NCBI GenBank assembly: GCA_025059875.1
Contig: JANXCT010000002.1
Coordinates: 403,180-467,179, forward strand
From: Candidatus Kapaibacterium sp.
GTDB lineage: Bacteria; Bacteroidota; Ignavibacteria; Kapaibacteriales; HRBIN21
Reading direction: 5' to 3'
DNA: 64,000 bases
The notes below the pieces were generated by a model, which worked only from the letters and a program-made list of their open reading frames with translations, did no database searches and was not told where the DNA came from. This document shows, piece after piece, positions 44,889 through 54,438 of this stretch; within the stretch, counting starts at the first letter, position 1, and each line of letters opens with the position of its first letter. A program made the position numbers and the translations under genes.

Positions 44889-47741
44889 TCACAGAGAGAA
44901 GTTCCGAAGCCGGTAGCTGAGCTGCAGCATCGCATATCGCCCTAAGACACGGGTAGAGCTGTCCTCAACGTACTGCCCTGTGACGGTCCGGCTAATCCCC
45001 CTATTCTGGTTGAGCACATCAGCAACTACCAGCCGCACCTCAGCGGCATTGTTCTCCAGGAAACGATATCCGACGCCGAGGTTCCATAGTACAACCGGCT
45101 TGTCCAGCTCACCTCCCAGCCCACTGTAAGCACGACCACGGAGCTGAGAGGACAAGACCCATGGTCCTGGCATGAGCGTAACATCGGCCGAGAAAGCGTG
45201 CTGTAGATACCGGCTGCTGCCACTCGGAGCGGTGGTCAAGACACGCGAAAGGGTGAGGTAATACGCCACAGAAAAGTCTACCCGCTCGCTCCAGTTGCTG
45301 CTTACGGTGACCCCAGCCGAGGGAGCTACCCAGTCTGTCTGGACTAGCATGCCGTTGACTCTGCTCGGTATCCTGGAGAAATCAACCGAGGCCGTCAAGC
45401 TCAATGTGCTCCGTAGCCACGGTGCAGGGAGCCCAAACACCCAAAAGGTCCGTCCGCTCCAGTAACCGCTGAGGTTCACTGGTACCGTATACTGCCCTCC
45501 CCGGGGCAGCGGGACTCCAGCAATAGTAGTATCCCGCTGCACTATGGTCGTCTCGCTACTGATGTAGTCCACGGCGTAGGATAGGTGGAGAATCCCGAAG
45601 AACAGACGGCCTCCGAAGGGGTCCGTGGCAGAGTAGCGGGCAAAGAGGGTATGAGTATAGCTGGGACGCAGCGACGGGTTGCCTGTAGCCAGCGCTGGTG
45701 GAGTGCTGTTATCTACCGCCGTGCCTAATTGCGCTGGAGAGGGCGTTGTAACGAACGAGCGGTAGACGAGGCGCAGGTTCTGCAAGCGAGTAGGGCGATA
45801 CTCCAACATGAAGAAGGGAAGCCAGAACCGGAAGTCCCGCAATTCAGACCGTGGTGACTGTGGTCGCTCCTCCGTCTGCAGTCGTTGCCATGAGTGCTCT
45901 ACTCGAGCAGTCCATTGGAAGACACTGCCTTGGTACATGTATGCCATCCCCACCCGATGTTCTACCACTTGCCGCAGCAGATCTGAGGTGAGTGTCAGTA
46001 GCGGTGACTGCAGCAATCCGGCCGTATCAGTGCCCCATGCTTCTTGGCGCAACTGCCCCCAATCCCAGGCTGGAGCATAGCGGAACTGGAGAACGGTAAG
46101 GCTATCCAACGGCTCCGTGTACGTGGCCGTAATTGATAGCGCGCTGCTACTCTGCCGACGTGTTACGAGCTGAGTGACTACAGAGTCCTCCGAGGAAGCC
46201 CGCTGGAGGGAAAGAGAGATTGTCTGCTGCGTACGGCGCTGTTGAGGGGTATAGTCACCTTCCAGCTCAACGGAGAAGGAGCGATTCGGTGCAAAGCGCC
46301 GTACAACGAGCAGTTGAGTGGAACCCTGGAGCACGCGATTCGTCGTCGAGCTTGTAGCCGTCAGGCAGGAGACTGTATCCCCATGTGCCCCGAGCAATGC
46401 TCCCCATATTGTCGGACGGCTCTCCGTAGGCTGAAAGGTCAGGCGCGGTGAGAGTAGGACCGTGGTTGCCGTATCTGGTGAGAGCTCTGCCCGCACGTTC
46501 AATCGATGCGTCCCCAGCTCTCCCTCAGAGTAGCTCCGCTCAGCGTAGGAGCTCCCGAGACTATCCACGCTGAAGTAGGAGCGGTGGAGCGTGGCGTCTG
46601 AGGTATTGAAGAGGGCATTGAAGAGGTAGCTGCCGGTCACATCCAACCAGCTCCCCCAGCGGTTGGAGTACATGCCTCCGACGGAATGAGCTGTGTTGAT
46701 GCCGCCCTGTTCAGGGACAAAGAAGGTGCCCAACTGAGCGAAGGGTCCACGTGGGCCTCCCCGCTGCCCACCGCCTGGTGGACCTGGGAAGCGACCCCCA
46801 GCGAACATCATCCGAAGGAGGCTCGGCGGAGGTCCCCCTGAGAAAGACCGTTGACCGGCGAAGTTGATGATGCCCAACACATCGTCCAGCACAAAGTTCT
46901 GCTGATTGATGTTGTTCGTCATCCCTACCACGGAGAACCGGAGCGTATCTCGGAAGAAGTTCAGCGTTGCACCTGCCTGGTAGCGCGAGTCGCTCCCGTA
47001 CCCGCCGTACACCCGCCCGAAACGCCCTGTGCGTAGTGAGGGGTTCGTGATGATGTTGAGAGTACGTTCTGCGGAACTCGGGTCGCGGACACCAGTCAAG
47101 CGAGCCTGGTCACTCTCTCGGTCGAAGACCTGCACCGACTGAACAACCTCCGCCGGTAGGTTGCGGAGGACGGCCATCGGATCCTGTCCGAAGAACTCCC
47201 GACCATCCACCAAGACACGCTGGACCGTCTCCCCAAAGGCTTGCAACTGGCCGCCTCGAGAGGTCACCCCAGGCAGCTTCCGGACTAGATCTTCGGCCGT
47301 AGCGTCAGGATTGACCTTGTACGCTGAAGCAGCATACTCTACAGTATCGCCCTTGACCCTTGCCCGTTCCTGCATGGCCTCCACCGTCACTTCCTCTGCC
47401 TGTACGGCCGCAACCTCCAAGGAGAGTACCCCAAGGTCCTGGGACTCCAACACGACGAGCACTCGTTCCAATGCTTTGTACCCAACTGAGTGCACCCGAA
47501 GTCGGTATCGGCCTCCGCTAGGAAGGCTGAGCTGGAATTCCCCTTGGGGGTTCGTCACTGCTCCCCAGCGCCGTGTCGTATCTGGTAGAGTCTGCACTAC
47601 CACAGTGGCACCGGGGATAGGGCTCCGCTGAGCGGCATCAACGACCCGACCTTGGAGGCTCAACTGAGCTGACACCTCACCTACGGCTAGGACAAAGAGT
47701 ACAGAGGACAACAGTGCCAAAGAGCTTCCTTTTGGAGCCAC
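44889..47741 (-). CDS. TonB-dependent-receptor-like outer-membrane protein (carboxypeptidase-like N-terminal domain)
   Basis: 950 residues from a GTG start. Signal peptide ending near VSAQ; a carboxypeptidase-regulatory-like beta domain (QGRVVDAAQRSPIPGATVVV, about 27-110); a plug domain (LPGVTSRGGQLQAFGETVQR and RVLVDGREFF); then a large barrel, ending in YRLRNFSL. A Gly/Pro-rich loop (residues about 315-335) is typical of the OMP_b-brl_3 subgroup. No TonB box is obvious. Substrate unknown. It lies 49 bases after the lolD-like gene on the same strand, convergent with the HAD gene. Confidence 0.82.
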   Translation of the reverse strand: MAPKGSSLALLSSVLFVLAVGEVSAQLSLQGRVVDAAQRSPIPGATVVVQTLPDTTRRWGAVTNPQGEFQLSLPSGGRYRLRVHSVGYKALERVLVVLESQDLGVLSLEVAAVQAEEVTVEAMQERARVKGDTVEYAASAYKVNPDATAEDLVRKLPGVTSRGGQLQAFGETVQRVLVDGREFFGQDPMAVLRNLPAEVVQSVQVFDRESDQARLTGVRDPSSAERTLNIITNPSLRTGRFGRVYGGYGSDSRYQAGATLNFFRDTLRFSVVGMTNNINQQNFVLDDVLGIINFAGQRSFSGGPPPSLLRMMFAGGRFPGPPGGGQRGGPRGPFAQLGTFFVPEQGGINTAHSVGGMYSNRWGSWLDVTGSYLFNALFNTSDATLHRSYFSVDSLGSSYAERSYSEGELGTHRLNVRAELSPDTATTVLLSPRLTFQPTESRPTIWGALLGAHGDTVSCLTATSSTTNRVLQGSTQLLVVRRFAPNRSFSVELEGDYTPQQRRTQQTISLSLQRASSEDSVVTQLVTRRQSSSALSITATYTEPLDSLTVLQFRYAPAWDWGQLRQEAWGTDTAGLLQSPLLTLTSDLLRQVVEHRVGMAYMYQGSVFQWTARVEHSWQRLQTEERPQSPRSELRDFRFWLPFFMLEYRPTRLQNLRLVYRSFVTTPSPAQLGTAVDNSTPPALATGNPSLRPSYTHTLFARYSATDPFGGRLFFGILHLSYAVDYISSETTIVQRDTTIAGVPLPRGGQYTVPVNLSGYWSGRTFWVFGLPAPWLRSTLSLTASVDFSRIPSRVNGMLVQTDWVAPSAGVTVSSNWSERVDFSVAYYLTLSRVLTTAPSGSSRYLQHAFSADVTLMPGPWVLSSQLRGRAYSGLGGELDKPVVLWNLGVGYRFLENNAAEVRLVVADVLNQNRGISRTVTGQYVEDSSTRVLGRYAMLQLSYRLRNFSL

Positions 47742-47790
47742 AGCTACTATCCCCTTGCTCGACCTATCCCCTTTGACACCACAAGAAGCC

Positions 47791-48504
47791 TTAGGGTTTA
47801 GGCACTAACGGGGAGGCGGTGACAAGCTGTCCATCCAAGAGGTAGAGGCTACGGTCGGCCGCAGCCGCCAGCTCGGGACTGTGAGTTGCCAGTACAAGGG
47901 TGCTACCAACCTGTTGTTGGAGCTCTCGAAGAAGCTGGAGCACTAGAGCAGCATTAGCTGAGTCCAAGCTCCCTGTTGGTTCGTCTGCTAAGACGAGCAC
48001 TGGTCGGTTGATGAGTGCCCGCGCAATGGCGACCCGCTGCTGCTCCCCGCCCGAGAGCTCCGCTGGGAGATGTTCCGCACGTTGCCCCATCCCGATGACT
48101 CTGAGAAGCTCCAGCGCGCGCTGCCGTGCTTGACGCCACGGGATTCCTGCAATGAGCGCTGGGAGCATGACATTCTCAAGCGCCGTTAGCTCTGGGACAA
48201 GATGATATGCCTGGAACACGAAGCCAAGAGCGCGCTGCCGCAACCACGCTAACCGTTCCTCAGAGAGCTCCTCATAGCAGTACCGCTCCCCTTCCAACCA
48301 GAGTTCTATGGTGCCGCCATCCGGACGGTCCAATGTCCCCAGTAGGTGAAGCAGCGTGCTCTTCCCGGCCCCCGATGGCCCAACGAGGGCGACGAATTCT
48401 CCAGCAGCCAATTCCACAGAAACCCCTCGCAACACGGGAGTATCATTGAGTGCTCGGCGGGAAAAGCTTTTGACGAGATTCTGCGCACGCAGCAACAGGC
48501 TCAT
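47791..48504 (-). CDS. ABC transporter ATPase, LolD/MacB family
   Basis: 237 residues. Walker [11 protein letters not shown]-loop, signature LSGGEQQR and Walker [15 protein letters not shown] are all intact; the ADEPTGSLD form is characteristic of the LolD/FtsE/MacB group that drives lipoprotein release or efflux. No permease gene is adjacent. ATGA overlap with pheS upstream, so it is in the infC-rpmI-rplT-pheS operon, in the place where pheT often sits. Confidence 0.88.
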   Translation of the reverse strand: MSLLLRAQNLVKSFSRRALNDTPVLRGVSVELAAGEFVALVGPSGAGKSTLLHLLGTLDRPDGGTIELWLEGERYCYEELSEERLAWLRQRALGFVFQAYHLVPELTALENVMLPALIAGIPWRQARQRALELLRVIGMGQRAEHLPAELSGGEQQRVAIARALINRPVLVLADEPTGSLDSANAALVLQLLRELQQQVGSTLVLATHSPELAAAADRSLYLLDGQLVTASPLVPKP

Positions 48505-49517
48505 TGGAACTGCCTCAGGACGCGGAGATCGTTCTGGTAGAGCAAGCGAATGTCATCCAAGCCGAACCGCAGCATCGCAATTCGTTCAATCCCCATCCCG
48601 AATGCGAATCCCAGGTAGGTCTCGGGGTCTATCCCGCCATTGCGCAGAACTGTGGGATGTACCATGCCACAGCCGCAGATCTCCAGCCATCCCGTCCCTT
48701 TGCATACTCGACAACCGCTCCCGCGGCAGAGGAAGCACTGGATGTCCATTTCCGCACTGGGTTCTGTAAAAGGGAAGAAGGAGGGCCTGAAGCGGTATGC
48801 TATTCCGCTGCCATACATCTGCTGTGCGAAGGCCACCAAAGTCCCTTTCAGCTCGGCAAAGCTCGTCGTGCGGTCCACTACCAAGCCCTCGACCTGATGG
48901 AACTCAGCAAGCGAGCGAGGATTGATCTCTTCGTTCCGGTAGACCCGCCCTGGCACGATTGCGCGAATCGGCGGGACTAAAGCACGCATAAGTCGTAGCT
49001 GTACCGGTGAGGTATGCGTGCGCAGGAGGATCTGACGGTCTGGCGTCAGGAAGAAAGTATCCTGCATGTCCCGTGCTGGGTGCTCGGGCGGAAAGTTGAG
49101 AGCTGTGAAGTTGTGCTCATCGTCCTCGATATCGGGTCCTGTAGCAACGACAAATCCCAGGCGGCGGAAGATCGCGACGACTTCATCGAGGACTTGCTGA
49201 ATTGGATGCCGTCCACCAAGGAAGCTGTGCCGGCCGGGCAGAGAGAGGTCTATGCTGAGCTGCTCTTCTGCCTGTTCTTCAAGCAAGCGTCGCCGCTCCT
49301 CAAAGCAACGGCGGATGGTGGATTCGAGTTCGTTGAGGAGCCGACCGACGACAGGCTTCTGGTCGGCGGGTAGTTCGCGGAAACGTTCTCGGAGACGTCC
49401 GAGGGTGCCTCGGCGGACTAAATGTCGCAGCCGAAAGGCCTCCAGATCAGCAAGGGATTGAACAGCTTCCAGCTCATTGAGCAACTCCCCCTGCAGCGCC
49501 TGCAGCTCTTCCAGCAT
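48501..49517 (-). CDS. pheS: phenylalanyl-tRNA synthetase alpha subunit
   Basis: 338 residues. N-terminal coiled-coil arm followed by the class II catalytic core, with typical HPARDMQDTFFL, RVYRNEEINPRSLAEFHQVEG and the C-terminal GFAFGMGIERIAML. A cysteine cluster (CFLCRGSGCRVC) before the last motif suggests a zinc site, which some PheS proteins carry. The beta subunit gene pheT is not adjacent. It charges tRNA-Phe together with PheT. Confidence 0.95.
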   Translation of the reverse strand: MLEELQALQGELLNELEAVQSLADLEAFRLRHLVRRGTLGRLRERFRELPADQKPVVGRLLNELESTIRRCFEERRRLLEEQAEEQLSIDLSLPGRHSFLGGRHPIQQVLDEVVAIFRRLGFVVATGPDIEDDEHNFTALNFPPEHPARDMQDTFFLTPDRQILLRTHTSPVQLRLMRALVPPIRAIVPGRVYRNEEINPRSLAEFHQVEGLVVDRTTSFAELKGTLVAFAQQMYGSGIAYRFRPSFFPFTEPSAEMDIQCFLCRGSGCRVCKGTGWLEICGCGMVHPTVLRNGGIDPETYLGFAFGMGIERIAMLRFGLDDIRLLYQNDLRVLRQFQ

Positions 49518-49529
49518 GAGGATAGTGCC

Positions 49530-49877
49530 TTAGGCGTGGAGCGCCATCTGCACGATCTGCCGGAAGACCTCCGGGCGGTTCATCGCTAGCTCTGCCAAGA
49601 GCTTGCGGTTGAGCTGCACGTTCTTACGGTGCAATGCAGCCATGAGTCGTGAGTAGGTTGTCCCCTCCTGCCGAGCTGCCGCGTTGATGCGGATGATCCA
49701 CAACCGCCGAAAGTAGCGCTTCCGTTGTCGCCGGTCACGATATGCATACTGTAGAGCCTTGGCTACGTGGTCCTTTGCCTGACGGAGCAATTTGCTCCGC
49801 GCACCCCAATACCCCTTCGCTAGTCGAAGGATCTTCTTGCGCCGCTCTCGCGAGGCACTGCGGTTACGAGCACGCAT
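49530..49877 (-). CDS. rplT: 50S ribosomal protein L20
   Basis: 115 residues, very basic, with family segments [32 protein letters not shown] and [11 protein letters not shown]20 is an assembly-initiating 23S rRNA-binding protein. Gene order infC-rpmI-rplT-pheS is standard. Confidence 0.97.
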   Translation of the reverse strand: MRARNRSASRERRKKILRLAKGYWGARSKLLRQAKDHVAKALQYAYRDRRQRKRYFRRLWIIRINAAARQEGTTYSRLMAALHRKNVQLNRKLLAELAMNRPEVFRQIVQMALHA

Positions 49878-49899
49878 GGGTCGCCAGCCACCGTAGAAC

Positions 49900-50097
49900 C
49901 TACCTTAGACAGAGCATCCGTTCTACACGCCCCCGGTCAGCGCTACTGACCAGAGCAGGATGTCGGAGCCGCCGCTTCCGCTTTCGAGGTTTACCAACCA
50001 GCAGGTGGCTCCGATACGCTCGGTTCCGCTTCAGCTTCCCCGTCGCCGTCACGGAGAAGCGCTTCGCCGCAGAACGATTCGTCTTGGCCTTCGGCAT
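49900..50097 (-). CDS. rpmI: 50S ribosomal protein L35
   Basis: 65 residues. Characteristic N-terminus [14 protein letters not shown] and the basic middle [12 protein letters not shown]. Typical length and placement between infC and rplT. Confidence 0.97.
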   Translation of the reverse strand: MPKAKTNRSAAKRFSVTATGKLKRNRAYRSHLLVGKPRKRKRRLRHPALVSSADRGRVERMLCLR

Positions 50098-50126
50098 CCT
50101 ATGCCCCTACCTCGTACCAAAGGACT

Positions 50127-50711
50127 TCACACAGCCGGTTGAGGACGAGGTGCTGAACCAGAGCTACGCTCTTCAGCTTGCCTCCGCTGAATCTTGACCT
50201 TATCAGGAGAGACAATAAGCGTCATCATCTTGCCTTCCAGCTTTGCCGGTTGATCCAGCTTTGCAATGTCCTCCACAGCTTGCCAGAAACGATTCAACAG
50301 TTCCTCTCCTCGTTCGGGGTAGAGGATTTCCCGACCACGGAAGAGTACAGTCGCCTTGACCTTGTGCCCTCCTACCAAGAACTCTCGGGCATGACGGACC
50401 TTGAAGTTGAAGTCGTGGACGTCAGTATTCGCCTTAAAGCGGAGCTCCTTGAGTTGATGGAGCTGCTGCTGGCGGCGCTGGTGGCGCTCCTTCTTCTGGA
50501 GCTCATAAGCGAACTTACCGTAGTCTAAGAGCTTGCAGACTGGGGGTTGCGCTTGGGGAGCGACTTCAACGAGATCCAGTCCCACACGCTGAGCATACTC
50601 CAGTGCCTCCCGCCGTCGCATAATCCCAATCGTCTTCCCTTCAGCATCTACCACCCGAACTTCCGGTGCGGTGATCTCCTCGTTGACCCGATACCGACGC
50701 TGTATCGTCAC
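50127..50711 (-). CDS. infC: translation initiation factor IF-3
   Basis: 194 residues from a GTG at 50711. Family segments are RVNEEITAPEVRVVD, GLDLVEVAPQAQPPVCKLLD (positions about 45-65), DYGKFAYELQKKE and KVKATVLFRGREILYPERG. IF-3 keeps ribosomal subunits apart and checks the start codon. Rare start codons are common in infC, where they allow autoregulation. It heads the operon, 71 bases downstream of tRNA-Leu, and may share the promoter at 50873-50880. Confidence 0.95.
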   Translation of the reverse strand: MTIQRRYRVNEEITAPEVRVVDAEGKTIGIMRRREALEYAQRVGLDLVEVAPQAQPPVCKLLDYGKFAYELQKKERHQRRQQQLHQLKELRFKANTDVHDFNFKVRHAREFLVGGHKVKATVLFRGREILYPERGEELLNRFWQAVEDIAKLDQPAKLEGKMMTLIVSPDKVKIQRRQAEERSSGSAPRPQPAV

Positions 50712-50782
50712 TTGCAGTCCGAATGCGCGTTGTACTCAACTCCGCTGAGTTTGCTACCTGCAGTACCCTACGACAATCATCG

Positions 50783-50864
<82 letters not shown>

Positions 50865-50872
50865 AGCGCTTA

Positions 50873-50880
50873 CAAAAATA
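50873..50880 (-). promoter_or_regulatory. -7 promoter element for tRNA-Leu and probably infC operon (TATTTTTG)
   Basis: The minus strand reads TATTTTTG followed by TAAGCGCT, nine bases before the tRNA-Leu 5' end. The exact TAnnTTTG match and the similarity to the tRNA-Ala promoter context support it. No separate promoter is seen before infC, so readthrough is likely. Confidence 0.6.
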
Positions 50881-50985
50881 CAAAATGCCCAGCCGATCCC
50901 TCTACTCCACTCACCCTGCCATCCATTTGGTGCCTGGCTTGCTATATTAGCACGAGCGAAAAAGTGTTTGTCTGCTGGAGGTGGA

Positions 50986-53139
50986 ATGCGGCTGTGGCAG
51001 GGAGGGGTGTTGTCGGCTCTGCTAGTATGGAGCTGCAGTACTGTGCCTCCCTCCTCGCAATCGCTCTTTCGCTACTACCTCCAGACACCCCCTAGCAGAT
51101 TGGTGAGCGCTCGATTCTCCGACGAATTTTCCGAACTGGATGATCCAGACTCTGCATCCCGAGCAACTACTACCGACACGGTCGTCTCCACCTTCGTAGA
51201 GCACGCAAGGGCCTACTACCTCCAAGCCCTAGAGCGCCTGGAGAGCGGCGACACTGCCCGCGCAGCCATCGCCTTCGAGCGCTCGCTCTCAATCCTCCAC
51301 ACTCTTGCTTCCTCTCCTGCTGCGCAACGCTCTCAAGAGTTCTCCGAGCTCGTGCAGTCCGTCCTGGAGGATTACGAAACCCATATTCGAAATCCTGAGC
51401 TGTTAGACCCCAATTCTGCTTTCTTCCTTGTTCGTGAGCAGCTGTTAGATGCCGTCGACCGCGCTGAAGCCGAGCGGCGTATCGCTACGGCTCAGCCGCC
51501 ATACCCATCCTATCCCACTGCTGGGGAGCCCAACATACCCAAGACGACGATTCCCCTACCGCGTAACGAATACGTCGAGCGAGCGCTGGATTTCCTCAGC
51601 AAGGACCGTGGCCGCCGCTTCATGCAACGCTGGCTCGAACGGAGTGGACGCTACTTCCCGATGATGCGCCGCATGGTTGCCGAAGAGGGACTGCCGGAGG
51701 AAATCATCTACTTGTCCATGATTGAGAGTGGCCTCAATCCCTTCGCTGTCTCCTGGGCAGGCGCCGTCGGACTATGGCAGTTCATCTATTCGACTGGCCG
51801 GCTCTACGGGCTGCGCGTTACTCCTTGGATTGACGAGCGTCGCGATCCAGAAAAAGCAACTCGTGCTGCTCTCCGTCACCTCCGCGATCTCTATACCGAG
51901 TTTGGAGACTGGCACTTGGCGCTGGCGGCCTACAACTGCGGTGCCCAAGCCGTTCGTCGAGCCCTTGCACAAGCCCGACGAGCCTTAGCCGAAGAGAGCA
52001 CCGCCGCCCCTCCTCAGCGCCTGACTTTCTGGGACATCCGAGAGTACCTCCCAAGAGAGACACGCAACTATGTCCCACTCTACATTGCCACCACTCTCAT
52101 CGCACTCAACCCCCGCCTGTATGGCTTCAATCCAGACGAGCTGACCTACGAACCTGAGTACGTCTACGACGTCTACGAGCTCTCCGAACCGATGAATCTA
52201 CAGGCGGTAGCCCGCTGCCTCGACATCAGCGTTGATAGCCTTCGCCAGCTTAATCCAGAGCTTCTCAGCCACAGTACCCCCCCAGATGTCCCCGCCTATC
52301 CCCTGAAAATACCTCTGGGTCGCCGAGAGGCTTTCCAGCAGTGTCTCTCGGCGCTGTCTCCTAGTGAGAAGCAACCGTGGATCGTGCATATCGTCCGACG
52401 GGGAGAGACGCTTGCCGGGATTGCTGCTCGGTACGGAGTTCCAATGTCAGAACTCCAGCGCCTCAATCGCCTCGGCCGGCGTCTCCGAGCCGGTATGCGG
52501 CTCCACATACCCGTTGTGACCACTGCCACCAACCTCAACGCCACTGGCAGTGATTCAGCCCGTGCTCTCCCTCCACCTCCTACTGCTGATATCCCTGGCC
52601 CTACTTCCCCTCCCGCTTCTACTGCTACAAGCCCTCCGCAACGGCGAGTCATGTATCACTTGGTACGCCGCGGAGAGACACTGGCGAGAATTGCTCAACG
52701 GTATGGCGTTAGCATTGCTGAGCTGAAGTCCTGGAATCGGCTCCGCGTGGACCGACTGAAAGCTGGACAGCGCTTGCGGATCTACCGCACTTCTGACGCG
52801 CCTTTGACGTACATACTCCATCGAGTCCGGCGTAACGAGACAGCTCATAACATCGCCCAGCGCTACGGTGTCACCGTCACCCAACTTCAGGAGTGGAACC
52901 CGAGCTGCTTTCGCAAGGGGATACTGCTTGCTGGCTCTACCCTTCGGATTTACGTACAACGTCCTATCAACGGAAAGACACCCTCCTCCCGCCAGCAGAA
53001 TCGCATCTACACAGTCCGTGCCGGGGATTCTCTCTTCTCGATCGCGCGGCGCTTTGGGGTCAGCGTAGAAGAGCTGCGGAACTACAACGATCTGGAAGGC
53101 GACTACATCCGCGTCGGGCAGCGTCTGCGTATTCCGTAA
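50986..53139 (+). CDS. membrane-bound lytic murein transglycosylase (MltD-like) with four LysM domains
   Basis: 717 residues from ATG 50986, which follows a GGAGG ribosome site and gives a lipoprotein signal with LVWSC as lipobox. The open frame to 50782 runs through tRNA-Leu and is not real. SLT catalytic domain at about residues 220-350, with the catalytic Glu in SMIESGLNPFAVSW and downstream GLWQFI and AAYNCG. Four LysM repeats follow (RRGETLAGIAARYGV, RRGETLARIAQRYGV, RRNETAHNIAQRYGV, RAGDSLFSIARRFGV), separated by a Pro/Thr-rich linker after the first. It cleaves peptidoglycan glycan strands. The sensor kinase gene follows after 26 bases. Confidence 0.92.
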   Translation: MRLWQGGVLSALLVWSCSTVPPSSQSLFRYYLQTPPSRLVSARFSDEFSELDDPDSASRATTTDTVVSTFVEHARAYYLQALERLESGDTARAAIAFERSLSILHTLASSPAAQRSQEFSELVQSVLEDYETHIRNPELLDPNSAFFLVREQLLDAVDRAEAERRIATAQPPYPSYPTAGEPNIPKTTIPLPRNEYVERALDFLSKDRGRRFMQRWLERSGRYFPMMRRMVAEEGLPEEIIYLSMIESGLNPFAVSWAGAVGLWQFIYSTGRLYGLRVTPWIDERRDPEKATRAALRHLRDLYTEFGDWHLALAAYNCGAQAVRRALAQARRALAEESTAAPPQRLTFWDIREYLPRETRNYVPLYIATTLIALNPRLYGFNPDELTYEPEYVYDVYELSEPMNLQAVARCLDISVDSLRQLNPELLSHSTPPDVPAYPLKIPLGRREAFQQCLSALSPSEKQPWIVHIVRRGETLAGIAARYGVPMSELQRLNRLGRRLRAGMRLHIPVVTTATNLNATGSDSARALPPPPTADIPGPTSPPASTATSPPQRRVMYHLVRRGETLARIAQRYGVSIAELKSWNRLRVDRLKAGQRLRIYRTSDAPLTYILHRVRRNETAHNIAQRYGVTVTQLQEWNPSCFRKGILLAGSTLRIYVQRPINGKTPSSRQQNRIYTVRAGDSLFSIARRFGVSVEELRNYNDLEGDYIRVGQRLRIP

Positions 53140-53165
53140 CTATAGCCCAGCCATAAGGCCATCCT

Positions 53166-54362
53166 ATGTCAGTGCCGCTGCTGATAGGGCGGCTCGCTGC
53201 AGCCTTCATAGGTAGATCGCGAAGCACACCACCATCGCTTGTCTCCTGGCAGCGTCGCCAGCCACTCGTCCTCCGTACACTCTTCGAGCATCTCCCTTTA
53301 GCAGCAGCCGTCGTTGATGAACACGACATCGTCCTAGCGGTCAATCCCGCCTTCACAGAGCTCTTCGGCTACTCCGCCGACGAAGCTATTGGGCAGCCAA
53401 TCGGTCCTCTCATCGTCCCTGAAGAGCTTCGCTCAGAGGGGCTTCACTTTACGGAGTCCGCTCTCGCCGGCGAACCTATTAATACGGAGACAGTTCGCCA
53501 GTGCCGCAACAGGCTTCGAATCCCTGTCTGGCTACGGGCTGTTCCTATCCGCCTCTCCGGACGCTACCTCGGTGTCTTAGCACTGTACCAGGACATCCGC
53601 CCGCTCCATGAACACCGCCAACGACTCACCGAACCGGTCCAAGAGCTTCAGCACCTCAACGCTGCTAAGGATCGGCTGCTAGCCGTCATCTCCCATGACC
53701 TGCGTGCGCCCTTGGCAACCGCACAGAGTTTGGCAGGGCTGATCCTGGCAGAAGCACACTCGCCGGAAGCTGTCATAGAACATGCCACCAAGCTTCAGAG
53801 ACTCCTCAGCGATCAGTTGGAGCTAGTCAACGAACTCCTAGAGTTTGCACGCTCCGAAGAGGGGCACTCTACACTCCAGCGGTCAGCATTGGACCTCTGC
53901 GAAGTGCTCATCCACGCTCTTGACAGCGTCACCCTCCTGGCTTATAGCAAACAGATACGGCTGGTACCCAAGCTCCCGGAGATGGGCATTCCAATGGAAG
54001 GAGACCCTCATAAGCTCCGGCGAGTTTTCACCAATCTTCTCTCCAACGCTGTCAAGTTCACACCAGAACACGGTGCTGTGGAGATAGAAGCATGGGTTGA
54101 GTACGAAGGATCCTCCCTCCCCATCGTTGTACAGATCAGGGATACCGGGATTGGCATTCCTCCAGAGCACCTCCCTTCTCTCTTTGTACCCTACGCAGCC
54201 GCACAACGGCAAGGGACACGAGGTGAGCGTGGGGTTGGCTTGGGATTGGCAATTGTCAAGCGCTTCGTGGAGCTCCATGGCGGGACAATCGAGCTCCATA
54301 GTGTACCCGAGCATGGGACGACCGTCACCCTGCGTTTTCCCCAAGCTCCCCCTGCACGCTAG
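53166..54362 (+). CDS. soluble PAS-domain sensor histidine kinase
   Basis: 398 residues. A PAS domain (about 40-150, VDEHDIVLAVNPAFTELFGY), a HisKA domain with phospho-acceptor H177 (ISHDLRAPL), and an ATPase domain with N box NLLSNAVKF, G1 DTGIGIPPEHL and G2 GVGLGLAIVKRF. No convincing membrane helix apart from a weakly hydrophobic N-terminus, so it is probably cytoplasmic. No response regulator is adjacent. It follows the transglycosylase gene closely. Confidence 0.88.
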   Translation: MSVPLLIGRLAAAFIGRSRSTPPSLVSWQRRQPLVLRTLFEHLPLAAAVVDEHDIVLAVNPAFTELFGYSADEAIGQPIGPLIVPEELRSEGLHFTESALAGEPINTETVRQCRNRLRIPVWLRAVPIRLSGRYLGVLALYQDIRPLHEHRQRLTEPVQELQHLNAAKDRLLAVISHDLRAPLATAQSLAGLILAEAHSPEAVIEHATKLQRLLSDQLELVNELLEFARSEEGHSTLQRSALDLCEVLIHALDSVTLLAYSKQIRLVPKLPEMGIPMEGDPHKLRRVFTNLLSNAVKFTPEHGAVEIEAWVEYEGSSLPIVVQIRDTGIGIPPEHLPSLFVPYAAAQRQGTRGERGVGLGLAIVKRFVELHGGTIELHSVPEHGTTVTLRFPQAPPAR

Positions 54363-54379
54363 CAAGGATAGAGGGACCG

Positions 54380-54387
54380 TATTTTTG
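54380..54387 (+). promoter_or_regulatory. -7 promoter element (TATTTTTG)
   Basis: TATTTTTG, an exact TAnnTTTG match just after the kinase stop and about 52 bases before the ATG at 54439. It supports the later start of that gene over the long frame beginning inside the kinase gene. Confidence 0.5.
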
Positions 54388-54438
54388 TGTGCTGGTACTG
54401 CTACAAGCTCGCTAGTTCCCTCAACAGAGAAAGATCAA

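Noticed and set aside
50926-50950. Promoter TTTGG ... TATATTAG before the transglycosylase
   Set aside because: Spacer of about 13 bases is too short and the -7 box has a mismatch.
54097-54438. 5' extension of the 54439 gene
   Set aside because: It lies in another frame of the kinase gene; promoter and signal peptide support 54439.
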